From positions 8,804,001 through 8,868,000 of the forward strand of contig CM082583.2 of NCBI GenBank assembly GCA_040954595.2: a stretch of DNA of 64,000 nucleotides. Reading direction: 5' to 3'. The notes beneath the pieces were generated by a model. That model was not told the DNA's origin. It saw nothing but the letters and a program-made list of their open reading frames with translations, and did not search any database. This DNA is from Balanoglossus misakiensis (lineage: Eukaryota; Hemichordata). Shown piece after piece: positions 11,728-23,800 of the stretch (positions within the stretch are counted from its first letter, which is position 1; every line of letters starts with the position of its first letter). Position numbers and translations under genes: made by a program.

Positions 11728-13909
11728 TTAGTAAATTCTACCACACTCGCAAGCGACCGTGATGGGGACACTGATTTCCTCCCATAGGTCATCTTCCATC
11801 TGAATCGCTTTGACTGTAATCCGGACCGGTTTGCAAGCGAAGTGGCCGTAGTAGCAGTCGCTCTGCTCGCATTTGGTGACTTGAATGTAACGGGGCAGTG
11901 TGCTTCGGCCCAGGTACTGCCACTCGCTGCGACTGTCGCACTTCCACGGCAGGGGTTCTTCGGGCGATGGCACTCGGATGTCGGGGCGCTTCTGCAGTTC
12001 GGCGGCGGTGGCGGGGTGTCGGCCGTCGAGGCGGGGTGCCACCAGATGCGACGACGACTTGTTCGAAGCAGTCTGGCTGTCGGCAAAACCCGCAGTCTGC
12101 TCGCGTTGCGGCGACTCCGGTGCGTCGCTCTCCCCGAAGGCCACAAGCACCGGGTACAAAGACGCCAAGCGGAATTTGATCGACTTTTCCGCCGCTGCAC
12201 TAAATGCGCCCTTTCTCGGCTGGTCAGATCGCACCGCGGTCAAAATTTCCATTAATTTCCTCAGTCCAGCGCTTCTGGTGGCGCTGGATACATTGTCCAC
12301 TGTGACTCCACGCGGGTCCAGCAACTTTTCTGGATCCATGTCGTCTGCGCGAGTTGATGAAATCTTACCCAAGACCATGAGTAGAATGAAAGTCTGAAGG
12401 ACAAATAGATAAATAAAAATGAGAAATTTTGGGTTTTGTTCTCGGAACAAAGGTGTTTCGTATTCACCAATGATACGCAATAAGCTTTATACAAAGTGCA
12501 TGCCCTTTCAAATAAGTGGTTATTAACCCTGGAGTGAGGTTATAAGTGTTGTCTGTCTGCTGAAATAATATCTATTGGATGCGCGAGGATTTAGTGTGTT
12601 TTCTGACTTGATTGTCAGTAAATCACTCCCCATTATTATTATATAGCAAGCTAAGAGGGCAATTTCTTCTCATCAATTTAGGCTGAACAAATTGCACGGT
12701 TTCGGCCTTCTGACTGAGGAACGCCGGCGCAACTGTTGATTTAAACCCATTGTCGCAACTGTCGTCACCCGAAATCCCCCGTTGCTCGACAATCATCCGC
12801 AAATAACCATTAAAGTCAAACTGCATTCTATACACGCAGTGCCGGAGTAAGGTGTCTAGTATTCGTAATTCCACATGTACAAACATTTTCTCGTTTTTTT
12901 TCGCCCATGATCAGAGCACGTAAGAGACCGCCGTTGTACGCTCGTGGCCCAAGTTAGTGCAACCATGTTGACGAAAGTGTAATAACGTAAAGAGGAGCTA
13001 GATGTATCTTAAGACTATCTTTGAATGTTTTCAGTCACAAAGTATCGTATCTGTTGTCAAAGCAAATGCAGGTTGTAATACAAATTCGGCGCATTTTGGT
13101 CTAAAATTATAACTAATTCCGATTCTTATTCTTTCGATTATTTTGAATGATGGAATACCGAATAGTGAACTTGTTGAAGTGTTAATGATTTAGAACAAGC
13201 GTTTTTTAAAGAAACTTAATTGACTTTAATCTAGGTTCAAATGAACTGGCTGTTTAGTCTAAAAAATATTCGCCATGCTCTGTCAAGATGTTTAAAACTG
13301 AAACTTCGCCCATCTTGTGAGTGGCACAATTGTTAGGTCAGTACCGTGGGAGCGCAAAAGAAGTTATTCAATGCAATAATCAATTGCGTTCTGTGCGTGA
13401 AGCGACAAATTTACCCTACTTTGGGGTGGACAAAAGCATATCCCGTAAACATGAAGGATGGTTTCGGATAAATTTCTATGGAGCTCGGCTGCTCGTCTTT
13501 CAGCCAGAGTGATGAAATTGCTCGAAATTACACTTCCCAGCCAACTGTGCGCACCAACCCCGCCAAAACAGACGCAGCAACAAACGGTTTGGCATTTACA
13601 TGCCTGTGACTTAAAGAGACGTCGATTTTGCTACCACAAATATACTTAGCCAAACAATTTGTCCTCGCGTGATCACGTCTCTGGCGCTTGAAGTACCGCA
13701 CCAGAGAAGAGGCGGCCGCGTGAAGACGAAAACCCGTCGTCAGTTTGACGAATGAACTCATATCGGGAGAGTTAAGACCAAACATACGCGTGTCGACAAA
13801 ATTGTTGAAGTTAGTGCTATTTCCAAAGAGAAAGGGACAAAACGTAACCAGAACAGATAGTTGTTGAACTTACCAGAACAAGTTGATGCAATACCTCCAA
13901 CAGGTTCAT
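11728..13909 (-). CDS. Trunk/PTTH/noggin-like cystine-knot ligand A
   Basis: There are two coding exons: 13909-13874 (12 codons, MNLLEVLHQLVL) and 12393-11728, joined in phase 0, for 233 residues. The join builds a signal peptide (MNLLEVLHQLVL plus TFILLMVLG) that neither exon makes alone, which supports the start. A low-complexity pro-region follows; a Lys-Arg pair at about 147-148 is a possible cleavage site. The C-terminal domain (residues 161-233) opens with PWKCDSRSEWQYLG and LPRYIQVTKC and ends CEC. Its Cys residues are at 164, 187, 192, 199, 227 and 229. The W-x-x-LG-x-x-x-x-PRY block and terminal CxC are shared by Trunk/PTTH and by noggin's C-terminal part. Known relatives are secreted: Trunk and PTTH activate the receptor kinase Torso, and noggin binds BMPs. 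Which role applies here is not visible. The gene is paralogous to ligand B at 30-33 kb. Confidence 0.86.
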
Positions 13910-14056
13910 GCTCCGTAAGTTCGAAGATACAGTCTTAGGCTAATTCGATGCGGTGAATAAAAAAACAATTAACCGGTTGGAGGCCGAAGAGATGAAGGAT
14001 CTACTACGGAGGCTTCAGATCAGACTGAGGTCTTGCGTTAGGTCGGAAAGCACATA

Positions 14057-14064
14057 TATTTATA
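14057..14064 (-). promoter_or_regulatory. TATA box of ligand A
   Basis: TATAAATA on the minus strand, about 150 nt upstream of the inferred ATG at 13909. This predicts transcription starting near 14030. Confidence 0.5.
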
Positions 14065-14810
14065 CAGTATATCTAATGGTGATCGCATGGTAAAGATGCA
14101 ACACGTGACGGCGGCATAAATTAATTTGTGGGCGTCGAGGTGTTGCACTCCGCGGTTACGACGTCGATTCGCCTCTTTCTCCCCACGCTTCCTTCCCCTA
14201 CTCCATTAAGTATGGGACCAATGGTCGTGAATATGGGAGGGGCCTTCTCTGTGTAAAGACAGCCAGGACGAAGATGACGTGGCGGAGGTGAGCCTCCATT
14301 ACTGGTAATACGCCGTTGTGTGATGATTCCGTCACCGAATGCAAATTTGGCCGATGTTACCACAAACTCATGAGAATTAAAAAAAACTTTTCACGGGCCG
14401 GCCACGCCATTTTCTGTAAAGAGACTAAAACACGTCGTTTTAACCAAAATGTAGGGATATGTAAATTCAAGGTGAAACTAAGTGCGGTTAAAATAAATGT
14501 ATCAAAAAGCTCAAAATACGCTACAGGGTGCTAGTCTTTCATATTCATAATAAATTTCCCGGCTAGTATTGCCGTTTACTTTGTTACACAGTTATAGCGA
14601 AATCTTAGACAAGATATTCATAAGAACCTTCTCCTTTTAGCTCTTGCCCTCCACAAAAACAACAACAAATAAACAAACAAATGACAAACAAACGCTAATG
14701 CTCATATCTACAAAGATTTTGCCCTTTTTGTGTATAACTACTTTGAATTCGTTTTCGATAAATTAATCCCATTTCAAAGTAAAGTCATACAGAATCTCAA
14801 TACGTACTTA

Positions 14811-14939
14811 ACAATCCAACCAACCAACCAACCAACCAACCAACCAACCAACAAGCAAACAAACAAACTAGACAGGCATTCAGACATAGACAGACAGACA
14901 GACAGACAGGCAGGCAGATAGGTAGATAGAAAGATAGAT
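14811..14939. repeat. (CCAA)n, (CAAA)n and (GACA)n simple repeats
   Basis: Adjacent tetranucleotide tracts: CCAA units from about 14816 to 14850, then CAAA units, then GACA/GGCA/GATA units to about 14937. Confidence 0.93.
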
Positions 14940-15098
14940 TTGCTTTCTCATTATTCTATCAGGACACTTTGAGCTTTGACTCTTCATGCATCCTTGATGC
15001 CACTTCCTCGTGGGGGAAGCCACTTGACTTCTCAGCTTCCCGTCACACGTGAATGATGCGCACTTGGCAGGATAGCGATTGCCACGTCGTTGTTTGTA

Positions 15099-15500
15099 TT
15101 ATGTGAGATAATTGTACACTCCCCGGGGAAGGGGAGCGACTCTAATAGGTATATATTTCTCCAAGGCCTCTCCAGCACGTCTTTTCGTGGATATGTCAAA
15201 CTCCACGCGGTAAACCACAGACTTTTCTTCGAAACCATTAAATGAAGTCCCCATCAAAACAAGAAAGGGACGTCGAATTTTTCCAAGGCAACGCGTGCGA
15301 TTGAACGAATCCCACAATGTGGCGACTGTTAACAGAGGATGTCTCATGCATTGAACGTTCGCACCCATTCGAGTAGCCGCGAAAATTACAGTCTTTGACA
15401 TTTGCGGTAGACGAGGGATTTCTTGCGAGAGTTTTGATTTTCCTGGAAACCTGAATAGCTGATTGTTGTAGAGGGCGGGTAGCGTTCCACCTACAATCAC
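15099..15500 (-). CDS. Unrecognised 133-codon ORF
   Basis: This uninterrupted minus-strand frame of 133 residues (starts MIVGGTLPALYNN) is among the longest frames in the window that no known exon explains. It is basic, has no evident signal peptide, repeat or membrane segment, and matches no family I recognise. A TCTCGCGAGA promoter-type motif lies about 90 nt upstream at 15590-15599. Chance cannot be excluded in a sequence of this size. Confidence 0.2.
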   Translation of the reverse strand: MIVGGTLPALYNNQLFRFPGKSKLSQEIPRLPQMSKTVIFAATRMGANVQCMRHPLLTVATLWDSFNRTRCLGKIRRPFLVLMGTSFNGFEEKSVVYRVEFDISTKRRAGEALEKYIPIRVAPLPRGVYNYLT

Positions 15501-15589
15501 AATGTGGTGCGTTGTATATATCAGTGAAGTTTCATGAACAAAAAATTAGTCTATGTAGAAAAAGTTGCGATTCTCCGCTTATTGTGAGA

Positions 15590-15599
15590 TCTCGCGAGA
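15590..15599. promoter_or_regulatory. TCTCGCGAGA palindromic promoter-type motif
   Basis: A perfect 10-bp palindrome. In vertebrates this motif marks CpG-rich promoters and is bound by BANP. A GTAGCAAC (RFX half-site-like) sequence follows within 25 bp. No gene start has been confirmed next to it. Confidence 0.3.
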
Positions 15600-18500
15600 C
15601 TTGCTTAATTGCCGTAGCAACGAGTTGCTGACCAAGTAATGAAAGCCCAGCTTTGTATGAAACTAGAATAGGTGCACATTTATCAAAAATTGTAAACTTG
15701 TATGCCGTTTAACGCGATCGGCGATTGTGTAGTCTGACCTGTGTCGCAAGAGAATGTCCTCCCATATAAACTGCCTAGTCACGCGAGATCTCGGAGAGTC
15801 TCGTGGTATTCGGAAAAGTGTCTATTGTGGATCACCTAGGGGACAGTGCCGACATGAAAGACATGTCCATCTTTTTTGACAAGACTCTACATTGAGTATG
15901 ATACATGTGGATGATTCACTGACAATTGTCGTGCACTGTTTTTTTTTTTTTGAGAAGCAGACCTGACGTTGACGAAATAGCGACATTCGATTAGTCGTCA
16001 CGACAGAAATGAATTAAACGTCGAACACTCATCTCGGTTTGGCGCAGTTTCTCATTCTGCAATGATAAAGGGAACATTTAACGCCAGTGAAAAACAACGT
16101 CGGATCGGTGCGACATCAACAGCACCCAAATTTATCCGGCTAAATTTAGTCTGTCGTCGAAATATCATGGGTCGGTTCCAAATTTTGCTTGCGACATTCA
16201 GGGGTGGCATTTACATCAGAGTAAGCGCCGGATATTGCTAGTTTATTCGTTTCCATGGGGATTTGAACCACCATCGATGCTTAAAAATTAACAGCCCGGT
16301 GATCACTACAGGCACTGGTGATACAAGTTATAAGAAATCACGAATGTATTCTTCGCGTCAGTTTTCACAAAAAAAACACTTTGTGAGGTTATTACAAAAC
16401 AATGAACTCGGTCGGATGTCCAGTGTAATTTAAGTGTGAAGTTAGAAAAAATCGCGCGTGCGGATTCAATGATCGGAAATAGTTATTATCATATACTGAA
16501 GAGAAATGAATAATCGTTCTTATTAAGAGGGCAGTATACAGTTATTGGCAGGATTATGCGAAGCAAAGTGTATGTATTTCCGTGCACCTTCTGAAATGGT
16601 GATATTGCAAAACGTACCAACCACTGCTTATAATGGGGATAATTATTGACAAGGTGTCCGAAGCAAGCGAACGAGTATTCTGTACGCCACCTCGTCATTT
16701 ATACATCGCTATGGCAACCAAACTCAAAACTGTCCATGATTTAACAATCCCTAAATGCGCAAATTGCAATAAATGAGAGAGTAATATTCTTTCTCTTAAA
16801 ATTTTGTCGTATCTACCGTAGTATAAGTAGTATTAGTATTAGCCATGCACTATACACGGGCGGTTATTAGTAACTAAATCTAGCGGAGTAGCGCCCCCAG
16901 TTATGAGTAAAGCATCCGTAGGCTACGTACCTTTCAGATCTTTCAACGTTAATGTACATGCATTCGTTTAATCAAACCTGCAAGTAGAGGGCGTATTGCA
17001 ACATACGATGCAACAGAAAGGAATTGGATTTTTTTTATTTCCGTCAATCATTAATAATGAACGGAAAGAAGTTCATTTAACACGAAATATTGTTATAGCT
17101 CTATTAACGTGGCGATGCATAACTGTTTAAATCATACGTTTTACTGAAACACCTCTACGTCGAATTTTCTTCTAAACACAGTATCTGAATAAAACTTTGG
17201 TGTGGTGTGGCGAGGTTATCCGAAACCAGAAATGTGTCATTTTTATCGCTAGGCCTTTTGGCAGTATAACATTAACACTGATTTTAAGAGTTGTTATATG
17301 ATATAAAATGACATAAAACAATAACAGTGTAAGCAGGTACTGCCAGAAAGTTGTCGTTGACGAGTGAGAAATTTTCTTTTATCACTCGTCACCTTGAGAC
17401 AAACCAATTAACTTGTCACGACATTTGGTTTTAAAACCACCAGAATAGTACAGCACCACGATAATATATGGGTTTGAAGGTTTTTCTTCATTAATTGACG
17501 TAGGTGTTGTCCTCGAAAAATGGATAATTATTGATGAATGCGTTTCCCCAGTCATGTGGAATCCTTGAAGTGCAGATTTTCACTGATTTTGCATTAAGGG
17601 TGTTTTAGACAATAACATTTATTTGAGTCGGTAAGTTAAATACTGTAAAACCTCTCTTCAGCAAAAAATATGCATTGCAAACTAAGAAGTTTAATTAAGT
17701 AATATTTAATTAAACTGAATTAAAATGGAAAAAAGGATCGATAGTTCCATCCTGTTTACATCACAAGTAAAAATGTCTTGCAGATTGGACTGCACTGGCC
17801 AACCAAACAAATGTCATTGAAATAGTCTTACAAGTTGTTCAACTAAAATAGCAAAGTCAATCCATGCTACACTTCAAGCCCCAATAGCTGCCGCTATTAA
17901 TAATTTTTTAAAACACTTCACTCATCACCCGCTTAGACAAAGAATACCATTTGGAATTGACAGAGATTCTAATACCTGTGTGTGCATACCACTATAGTTG
18001 TCTGCTCTTCAAATAGGCGGGTGAATAAAAGGGTGTGGCACCCGTTTAATATTTAACTTGTTCATATTAACATGTACAGCCACAATCATAGGTTGGTAAT
18101 ATGTTTGTATATGCCCGACAGTTTGCTCATTTAAATGGACCATTTTAAGGTTGAAAGTAAATTCATTAAAATATTTTAATGGCAGCTATTGGGGCTTTAA
18201 TATGTCTTCATATACAACAAAAATGCTTTAAGCAGACAAACAGCTACAAAATACAACACAGCTCACAGAAGAAGAAAATAATACCTTGTCAGACACAGAC
18301 AAGTAACAAGAATTCTAACATAGAATTATATAGATTAACATATCATTATTTAATAATAACATAAATACAAACTTGCTTAGTGTAAAAAGCTTATCATAGT
18401 TATGTTGAAAATGGTAGTTTCTGTATTTAATTATCATGCCATTAATATTTAATCAATCGTAGACAAATAAAACTTAATCCTACAAGCTTACAGTAGTTAT

Positions 18501-20574
18501 GGGTTAAAATACACAGTTTTCACTTACTAAGCTATAAATGGACATTAACAAGGTATTAAAGTTAAACCTTGTTTTTAATTCGGCATTCTGAAATATATTA
18601 AACATCCTATTATCATCTTGAAATGTTACAAATTGCCACTGTTTCTGTTCGTATCACTTTAAATAATGTAAATACAGATTAGGAAATTATAGTCTTATAA
18701 AACCAGCACTTAAGTTGCAGCTATAAATATGTAAACTCGATGTGCATTTTATTTATCACTGGAAATTGTAAATTGAAAGTTACGTAAACCTTATGAAGTT
18801 GTCTAAAAATAACTGTGAAGAAAGATCAGTAGACAAACATCTTGTTTTACACAAAGGAGTGCCAACTGCATGAGAATAGCTTAACAAATAAATAAATAAA
18901 AGAAATATTAAATAAATACCAATGTGAATCAAAAGTTAACCATGTTTTCCAAAATACATAATGCCACCTTATAATACCCATCTGTGTTTGGCATAAGGCC
19001 ATGTTCAGATTTTGGGGGTTAATTTATTACCAAGTGCAGGTTATCTAGAATTTTTAGTGCTAATGTGAAAAATTTGTTCAAACCGCAAATTTGTTACCAA
19101 ATAACGGTAACATGACATTGCTGAATATCTGATAGTATAGTCACACCTCTATTCATGTACTGTGAGTTTCACAACTTCACAACATTTTGTGTGTGTCGCT
19201 TCAAAGTTACTGGTCATTTTTACAGAAATTGCACTATACATTCTCAAATATTAATGTAAAGTTGCTAAAATATTACCTTAAAGAGTGTCTACTTTTGTTA
19301 CTCCATTTTTAACAAATAAAAAACTATACCTTACGTACATATGATATGATTAAATATTGAGTTTGTGATCCCTGGGTTAATGTATTTGTTCTGAACTGTA
19401 TTGTGATAAAAGATATATCAATTTTGTCTGTAATTTTCTCTCCCTTCCTATAAAAAATCATGATTCGGTAAAAAAATATCCAGTTGGTATGCAAATAATT
19501 ACCGTAATGCACATTACTTTTTTTAATTCAGAAAAAAACTGTGATGACTTTCAGGTACAATGAATACTGATTTTAAAAAATTCTTGTTATTTAAAAATAC
19601 ACTGTAACAGATAGAATGCAATTCAGACCTTTTAGTTTAAAATTGTGTCTTTACAATACAAATGTGGAAAAGGCTTATAAAATGTTAATGAAAGACTTTA
19701 TCTGGAACATTGGAAATTCAATGAAATATGATACGTAAAACTACATGCAGAATATCATCAGAGCATTACACATCAATGAAGACTGAGGTAGTACCAATCT
19801 TGAAAGACATTAGCACCAGTCAGCAAATTTGACAATGCAAATTAGTGATGACAAATGATGACCGTGCACAACTGACCCTGCTGATAAGACCTACATCACA
19901 AGAAAAATATTTTGCACACAGAGTTATGATTTTAGATCCAAAAAAGAGGCATGAAATGGCTGACTAGTGGATTGTAAATGACAAGACAAAATTACTGGAT
20001 GCATATACTGTCAAACAGGAAATTTTCGCCACAGAAAATTGATTTGCGACATCAACAGATACAACTATTTCACATTTATTTTTTTGCGTTCTATCTCCGA
20101 AAAAAAACAACATTCTATCGTACACATAATTCTTTCATGACTATTTATTTTCATGCTTTTTCGGCTCTCGAGGAAATTCGTGAAAATTTCACGTTTTACA
20201 GTATTGTGCAAGTTATGGCAGTATGTGCCCCTTGGTTCTGACACCTCTGAGACTCTGGAAAAAAAAATGGCAACTGAGTTGCAGCAATGGCAGACTATAT
20301 TATATTGTGAAGTCATGTGTATATTACATTACCTGTAATTCACTTACGGCGATTCATCCTAGTCGAAATTAACTGACAGAAATAGGTTTTGTGTCCTAGT
20401 ACCATGGAAGCCGAGAAGAACAATGTATTCCTATGAATGTAAACTCGCATATAACAAAACTGGCCTGGATAATTCTTTGGCCCATCTTTATGCCTTTGTA
20501 GTACAGTACGTGCCTCGAAAATCTTGCACTTGATCTCGTTTCTTGTTCAAGGTCACTTTAGATTATCATTCTCT

Positions 20575-20850
20575 TTAAAAGCTGAGTAAATATTGCGTGT
20601 CACCGCGCAAGATTTTGAATAAGGGACAAATTGTTTGAAATTCAAAATGGCCGCCAACCTCTGTGTTAACTCTATGGAGAAACAAGTAGTGATTTTTATG
20701 AAAACAAGACAGCCAACACCCTGTTTTCCTCTTTGATTTCAAAAAACTCCTCACACACTTCAACATAGGTAAGAATTGAAGCTAGGTTTGTAGGATTATC
20801 ATTTTTCTGAAAATTTGTCCCTGAGGCACAACATACTACCTAAACCGGGG
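20575..20850 (+). repeat. Dispersed repeat family, fullest copy
   Basis: This copy defines the family: 'gaaattcaaaatggccgcc', 'ctctgtgttaactctatgga', 'tgatttttatgaaaacaag', a block of 'ttcaaaa...cacacttcaa', then 'gaaaatttgtccctgagg' and 'tactaccta'. It sits 13 bp beyond the SERINC stop codon, so it is probably transcribed antisense within that 3'UTR. Confidence 0.6.
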
Positions 20851-20862
20851 CCACACAGCTAT

Positions 20863-23800
20863 CTACACTTCAGTGTCCTGTTCTCTTGGTCTTCTGCGCC
20901 TTCCTGGGCACATGAATGGACGAACAAGATGAAAAAAGTAGACCAAAAGACAGGCCCAGCTTGACGCCATCCTCACCCAAACCGATTCCATCGTCCTGAC
21001 CAAATTTTCAAATGTTGCCGTCTCAGGTCTACAATTTTAAAAAAGGGGAAAAATCAGAATATGTTGATCCAAGCTGGCTCAGTTTAATATCGACATGTTT
21101 TAGATGAGGTCTCTTTCAGTGGGGTTAAATCACAAAGATGCATGTTAGAGACAGCCTCTCAGATAGACCAAATTTTTCATGACTTGTCTCATAGTATTCA
21201 TTGTTTTGTTGTGTAGCATGGTGTGATGTAGCGTAATGTTGTTAACTGTGTGAGATGGTGACATAGACAAAGCAGTAGGATATACAACAACATTAACAGA
21301 CATTTAAGCATTCTCAAGTAATTACAAAAACAGATAGCTACCTGTACCAGTTCGTCAGTGTCATCATGATGTATAGCGAAGCCAAGAAGAAGACAAAATG
21401 GAAAAACGAGTAACTGTAGACAACACCACCGCTTTCATCTCGTTTCAGCTCCTGCCCACCGCAGCCCACCTCTTGCCCAGCCCTTGCATTAGCAGGTTGA
21501 GGTTGCTCTGTAACAGAAAACTTAAAACTTTGGCACCATTTCAGCAAAGAACAGTTGCATATTGCTGCAAATAACTCCTTCTTGTGAAAAAAGATCACAA
21601 CATATGTACTGCTCCTACTGAATGGTTTAAATTTTACTGTTTATGCGGTTATATTAATTTGCCCAGACCTTTAGATTGATCACCTACCTTGCAATTCTAC
21701 ACTGCTATCATCGTCTGGAGTTGGGCCACCTGCAAGAAATTAATGACAAAAGAACAAATTATTACACACAAATAGAAATTCTCTTGGATAGAGAAGTATC
21801 TTATCTAACCCATCTGGTGCTAACCAATGGCCATACTTGGCCACATAAGGATAGAAATAACATGAATGATTTATATATAATGGTCAGGATCCATTATAGT
21901 GGATGAAAACACTCCGTTGGTAGGATATTTAAAGGAAATATGGCTCTTACTTTTCTGTTTATCAACTTCAGCTTTAAATTCTACTCTCTGACAAATTCCC
22001 AGTATTTGTTTCATCTCCCCAAACATTTATGACTGATTAACCCACAAGACTAGCACATTTTCACCATCTGGTACAATGGTCAAGCTGTTAACCCAACCGA
22101 ACAAGAAATAACACAAGTTCCACAACACTGGCAATCTTACATCATTCTCCTATCAGTCTAACCTAGTCCATCTGGTTTTATAATTATTCTTCCCAACAAT
22201 GGGTATCTAAAAAATCCAAACCTCTCTTCCTGCGTTTTGGTTTCTTCTTTCTCTTCTTCTTCTCCTTCCGTGGTTTTCTCTCCTCTGGTCTCTACATGAT
22301 TGTAAGTTATACACTTTTCACTCATAACACACAGATGTAATTTTTAAGTTCTTTTCCAGTATTGCTCAATGTGACTGAAATGCAACCTTTGAACAACATC
22401 GACAACAACACCACACATAGACACGTGTCCAAACATTGCTAATTAGAAGGCCCAGGAAACTCACGTGTAGTTGTCACCTTGAAAAGACATCAATTATCAA
22501 AAGTTATTTTTGAATGTCTTCAATGTGTTTCCTGTTTGTTCAGCCTAACTGTTTCCTGTACAGAGACACTGCAACCTGAATACCTGTAACCTCTCATTCC
22601 GACAAGTAACAATTTGTCTGCTTTTCTAAACAAGCACTTTTAATGACCATGCATTTCTATTACATTTAAAATTTTACAGCAATAAAAATAAAATCAAAAG
22701 AAACTTAAATTACCAAACTAACATCAAAAGTTAGCATATTTTGTCCCTTTTAAAAAAATCAGTGAAGAAATGCAACAAGTAAGATACCCAAACCACCATG
22801 ATTATATTTCACACTCATGTGCTGTTGTAGAGCTTATGTAAGTAAACGTTTTAAGAGTTGAATGGATTGGATCAAGCCTCGACTTTCGCAAAACATGTTT
22901 TGTGGCCTGTACTGTCAAAGAGGTATAGTCCTCCTTAAAATAAAAGTACAAAAAAACTCACTCTGGCCATTTCTATATCACTATCATCAGAGTCGTGAGT
23001 GCTGAGAGTCAGAATTGTATACCCACACATTTGTGTGCGACCGGAACTATGTATACTGCAAAAACACAGACAAAAAAAAAATAAACAATTATACCACAGA
23101 CACAAACAATAGTAAACATGAAATAAATACTGAAATGGGTTAAACATATGATCAAAATGCTGAAATAAAATAAAGGGGTTTGACAAGGGAAAAGAAAAAG
23201 TGTAGAATCCCAGGTTGTTTGGATTTCAGTGGTTTAAAGATGGCCGACTTCGACACTGCATGCGAGTGTCTTGGATGTTTGGTTTCAGCAGATGTGTTCA
23301 TGATTATTGTGGTTCAGTTTACTTGTGTGCACTTCTTCCCAAACAAATGGACAGCCAACAAAAAGCAGATTTGGCACAATTCACAGCACACATTGTACCA
23401 GTTACTCACACAGTGTCACTACACAAGGGAACAAAACTGCACAGTCACAGCAACCTACACTAGGCTATCTCTACTCAACTCCACTACATGTAACAACAAA
23501 CATTTAACGGCACGTAACAAATTAGACACAGAAATGCATATGTGGACATACACCCACACATAAAAAGCATTATGATAGTGAATTATGAATATCTTACGTG
23601 TCCTCTGCTTCGCACACTTGACACAGAGCTCCCTGTACTCAGAGGATCGTGATCAATGAAAGCTTCTGCTGTGCGTACACTAGAATTCACGTGTACATTA
23701 TGTAGCACAACACAGGACAGGTAAGAAATTAGTAGCCAGGAAAAGTGAAGAAGTAAGCAAGAAATCAAGCTTTCAAATATCCAATTCAAACCAGATACGA

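Larger units (their letters stand above)
13910..20862. other. Intergenic region between ligand A and SERINC, AT-rich right half
   Basis: The left part (13.9-16.9 kb) is of mixed composition and includes the ligand A promoter, two simple-repeat tracts and an unrecognised minus-strand ORF at 15099-15500. The part from about 17.0 to 20.6 kb is distinctly AT-rich with no convincing ORF. Lying directly downstream of SERINC on the minus strand, it may include that gene's 3'UTR. Minus-strand AATAAA sites are frequent, for example at 20144-20149. Confidence 0.45.

Noticed and set aside
11842-12397. Plus-strand ORFs of 93-165 codons over ligand A
   Set aside because: They are antisense shadows of the ligand A coding exon with low-complexity translations and no family match.
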